Positions 5,992-7,562 of a DNA stretch of 7,562 nucleotides are shown here, one piece after another. The translations under genes and the position numbers were made by a program. Source of the stretch: Candidatus Hebobacteria bacterium (lineage in GTDB: Bacteria; Armatimonadota; Hebobacteria; Hebobacterales; Hebobacteraceae); assembly GCA_029821235.1 (NCBI GenBank), contig JALGTT010000055.1:1-7562 (forward strand). Reading direction: 5' to 3'. Position 1 is the stretch's first letter, and each line of letters opens with the position of its first letter. The notes under the pieces were generated by a model. It was not told the DNA's origin. It saw only the letters and a list, made by a program, of their open reading frames with translations, and made no database searches.

Positions 5992-6387
5992 TTGAAAGCC
6001 ACCACGGTTGCCCTGTTTCTGGCGATCGCCATCAGCCTCGGGGCATTTGGGCAGATTTCCCTGAAGTATGGAATGCGACAGGTCGAACTCGGGGCAGTCG
6101 AGTTGGGGATGACCCTGCGGGTGGTGCGCGCCGTGTTCACACCCTATGTGATCCTGGGTCTCTCCCTGTATGCCATCAGCTCCTGCTTCTGGCTGGTGGT
6201 GCTGTCCAAGTGGAATCTGAGTTATGCCTACCCGATGATCGCCATCAGCTACGTGGGCGTGGTCTTCCTCTCCCGCATCTTCTTCCACGACCAGGTGACG
6301 CCCGTGCAGTGGGTGGGGATCGTGCTGATGGTGACCGGCCTGGTTCTGGTGGCCCACTATGGGTCGGCCACCGGCACCGCGCACTGA
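5992..6387 (+). CDS. Four-helix small membrane protein of the SMR/EamA superfamily, ArnE-like
   Basis: This 131-residue integral membrane protein has four predicted helices at about 5-24, 50-72, 77-97 and 104-123, the layout of small multidrug resistance (SMR) and ArnE/ArnF-type half-transporters, which act as dimers. The segment WLVVLSKWNLSYAYPMIAIS (67-86), the helix-3 Ser-Tyr-Val and the helix-4 WVGIVLMVTGLVLV match the superfamily. Helix 1 (ALFLAIAISLGAFGQISLKYG) lacks the membrane-buried Glu that couples drug/proton exchange in EmrE (Glu14). A drug antiporter is therefore unlikely, and an undecaprenyl-phosphate-sugar flippase of the ArnE/F kind is more plausible. The start is TTG 5992, supported by AAAGGAGA ending 6-7 nt upstream; no better in-frame start is near. 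It lies between signal peptidase and a YfhO-type gene only 6 nt downstream. The fold is well supported; the substrate is inferred. Confidence 0.82.
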   Translation: MKATTVALFLAIAISLGAFGQISLKYGMRQVELGAVELGMTLRVVRAVFTPYVILGLSLYAISSCFWLVVLSKWNLSYAYPMIAISYVGVVFLSRIFFHDQVTPVQWVGIVLMVTGLVLVAHYGSATGTAH

Positions 6388-6393
6388 GCCGCC

Positions 6394-7562
6394 ATGACGG
6401 TGGGGCGCCGTCTGCTGACCGTACTCGCGATCGCGGCCGCGCCCACCTTGCTGCTGGCCCCCGCCTTCTCCCCCGCGCGCGCCGTGCTGCCGGCCGACCT
6501 GCTGGTGCAGTTCGAGCCCTGGCGCTCGCAATTCGACCACCTGCCGCAGGCCCACTGGGACGCACTGGTGTGGGACGGAATCGCCCAGTTCTACCCCTGG
6601 CGCCACTTCGCGGCCGAGTCGCTGCGCCAGGGGGTGATCCCCCTCTGGAATCCGTATCAGTTCTGCGGAACACCCTTTCTCGCCAACGCGCAGTCGGCCG
6701 TATTGTATCCGCTCAACCTGCTGTTCTGGCTGCTGCCCACGGCCTATGCCTTCGGCTGGTCGGCCTGGCTCCACCTCTGCCTCACCGGATGGTTTATGTA
6801 TCGGCTGCTGCGCCGCTGGGGGGCGGGCCGCACGGGGGCGCTCTGCGCCTGTCTGATCTGGCAGACCAACGGTTTCACCATCGCCTGGTTGCATCTGCCG
6901 ACGGTGCTGTGCACCCTCGCCTGGCTGCCCGCGATTCTGCTGATGGGGGACCGGGCGCTCCTCTCCGGCCGGGTGCGCTGGGCGGCGGCGGCCGGCGCGG
7001 GACTGGGGCTGTCGTTCCTCGCCGGACACCCGCAGATGTTCGCCTATGTGTCGCTGATGACGGCCGCCTATTTGATCGCCCGCGGCCTGAGCCGGGCGGC
7101 GGGGGTCTCCCTCGCGCGGCGCACAGCGCGCCTCGCCTGGGTGGGTGCGGTAACCGGCGGGCTGGGGCTGATGCTGGCCGCGGCGCAGTTGCTGCCCACC
7201 CTCGATTTCCTCGGGGCCGCCCATCGCGCGGTGGCGAGGGGGCCGGAGGCATACCAGGCGTTCCTTGGGCGCGCGCTGCGCCCCGCGCAATTGCTGGGCG
7301 CCCTCCTCCCCCACCCCTTCGGGCACCCGGGCCGGGGGACCTATACGGGGCCGGAGAACTACGCGGACTACACGCTCCTTCCGGCCCTGCTGATCGCGGC
7401 GTGGGCGGCGGTGAAGTGCCGCACGTGGGCGAGCCGCTTCCTCGCCGTGGCCGCGGCCGCCGCGCTCCTGATCGCGCTCGGCACCGCGGTGAACCGTCCC
7501 CTCTACTACTGGGTGCCGGGGATGGCGAGCGCGGGAGGGCCGTCGCGGGTGGTGGCGCTGTT
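6394..7562 (+). CDS. YfhO-family polytopic membrane protein, N-terminal part (3' partial)
   Basis: The frame is open from ATG 6394 to the window end, giving 389 residues plus two bases. Family members are large (often 700-900 residues) multi-pass proteins with a GT-C glycosyltransferase-like layout, so about half is missing. Residues 8-25 form the first helix. It is followed by an extracytoplasmic stretch with acidic residues Asp35, Glu41 and Asp61 and the aromatic block QFYPWR (65-70). The family signature LWNPYQFCGTPFLAN (84-98), then SAVLYPLNLLF, comes next. Further signatures are GFTIAWLHLPT (160-170), GHPQM (211-215) and PSRVVAL near the cut end. Roughly eight hydrophobic helices are visible. 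In Bacillus the family acts in lipoteichoic acid glycosylation; here the sugar and acceptor are unknown. The ATG follows the ArnE-like stop by 6 nt with no clear ribosome binding site, so reinitiation after the upstream gene is likely. GTG 6400 is a possible alternative start. Confidence 0.85.
   Translation, partial: MTVGRRLLTVLAIAAAPTLLLAPAFSPARAVLPADLLVQFEPWRSQFDHLPQAHWDALVWDGIAQFYPWRHFAAESLRQGVIPLWNPYQFCGTPFLANAQSAVLYPLNLLFWLLPTAYAFGWSAWLHLCLTGWFMYRLLRRWGAGRTGALCACLIWQTNGFTIAWLHLPTVLCTLAWLPAILLMGDRALLSGRVRWAAAAGAGLGLSFLAGHPQMFAYVSLMTAAYLIARGLSRAAGVSLARRTARLAWVGAVTGGLGLMLAAAQLLPTLDFLGAAHRAVARGPEAYQAFLGRALRPAQLLGALLPHPFGHPGRGTYTGPENYADYTLLPALLIAAWAAVKCRTWASRFLAVAAAAALLIALGTAVNRPLYYWVPGMASAGGPSRVVAL

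Noticed and set aside
4558..7326. A 922-codon open frame on the - strand opposite the corrinoid protein, signal peptidase, ArnE-like and YfhO genes.
   Set aside because: Its protein is rich in His, Arg, Gln, Gly and Pro with no domain, and the + strand carries four clear families over the same bases. In DNA this GC-rich, few stop codons arise in some antisense frames, so long shadows are expected.
6394..7562. A shift toward C-rich sequence on the + strand compared with the G-rich upstream genes, possibly a sign of transfer.
   Set aside because: It is mostly explained by the Leu, Ala, Pro and Phe content of a multi-pass membrane protein. CTG still dominates Leu codons as in the neighbours.

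Overview
The window is a gene-dense, very GC-rich bacterial segment. Eight protein-coding genes are visible, all on the + strand, with the first cut at its 5' end and the last at its 3' end. I see no tRNA, rRNA, CRISPR array, insertion sequence or phage gene. The phylum cannot be fixed from this sequence. High GC, GTG/TTG starts, clear AGGAGG ribosome binding sites, a corrinoid protein with its reactivase and a YfhO-type membrane protein fit a deep-branching, mostly environmental lineage (Armatimonadota-like is one low-confidence guess).

Region 1 (1-2202) is the conserved housekeeping cluster priA-def-fmt: the end of the primosomal helicase PriA, peptide deformylase and methionyl-tRNA formyltransferase. 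Def and Fmt are the two halves of the N-formyl-methionine cycle. Their genes overlap by 4 nt (GTGA), so translation is probably coupled. A small three-repeat TPR protein (2264-2638) follows.

Region 2 (2701-5193) is a corrinoid module. It encodes a 613-residue RACo-type corrinoid reactivase (N-terminal [2Fe-2S] ferredoxin domain, C-terminal ASKHA ATPase domain) and, 30 nt downstream, a 206-residue cobalamin-binding protein of the MtgC/MtbC/MttC type. A corrinoid protein carries methyl groups between two methyltransferases, and RACo uses ATP to reduce the cobalamin back to Co(I) after accidental oxidation. No methyltransferase gene lies in the window, so the substrate is unknown. This is the most interesting part of the window. 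The pair may serve substrate demethylation or a split methionine synthase.

Region 3 (5194-5328) is a 135-nt intergenic stretch full of GC-rich inverted repeats, some mutually exclusive, just ahead of a strong ribosome binding site.

Region 4 (5329-7562) is an envelope cluster: type I signal peptidase, a four-helix SMR/ArnE-like membrane protein, and the first 389 residues of a YfhO-family polytopic membrane protein. The last two are 6 nt apart and may work together in lipid-linked sugar translocation and glycosyl transfer.
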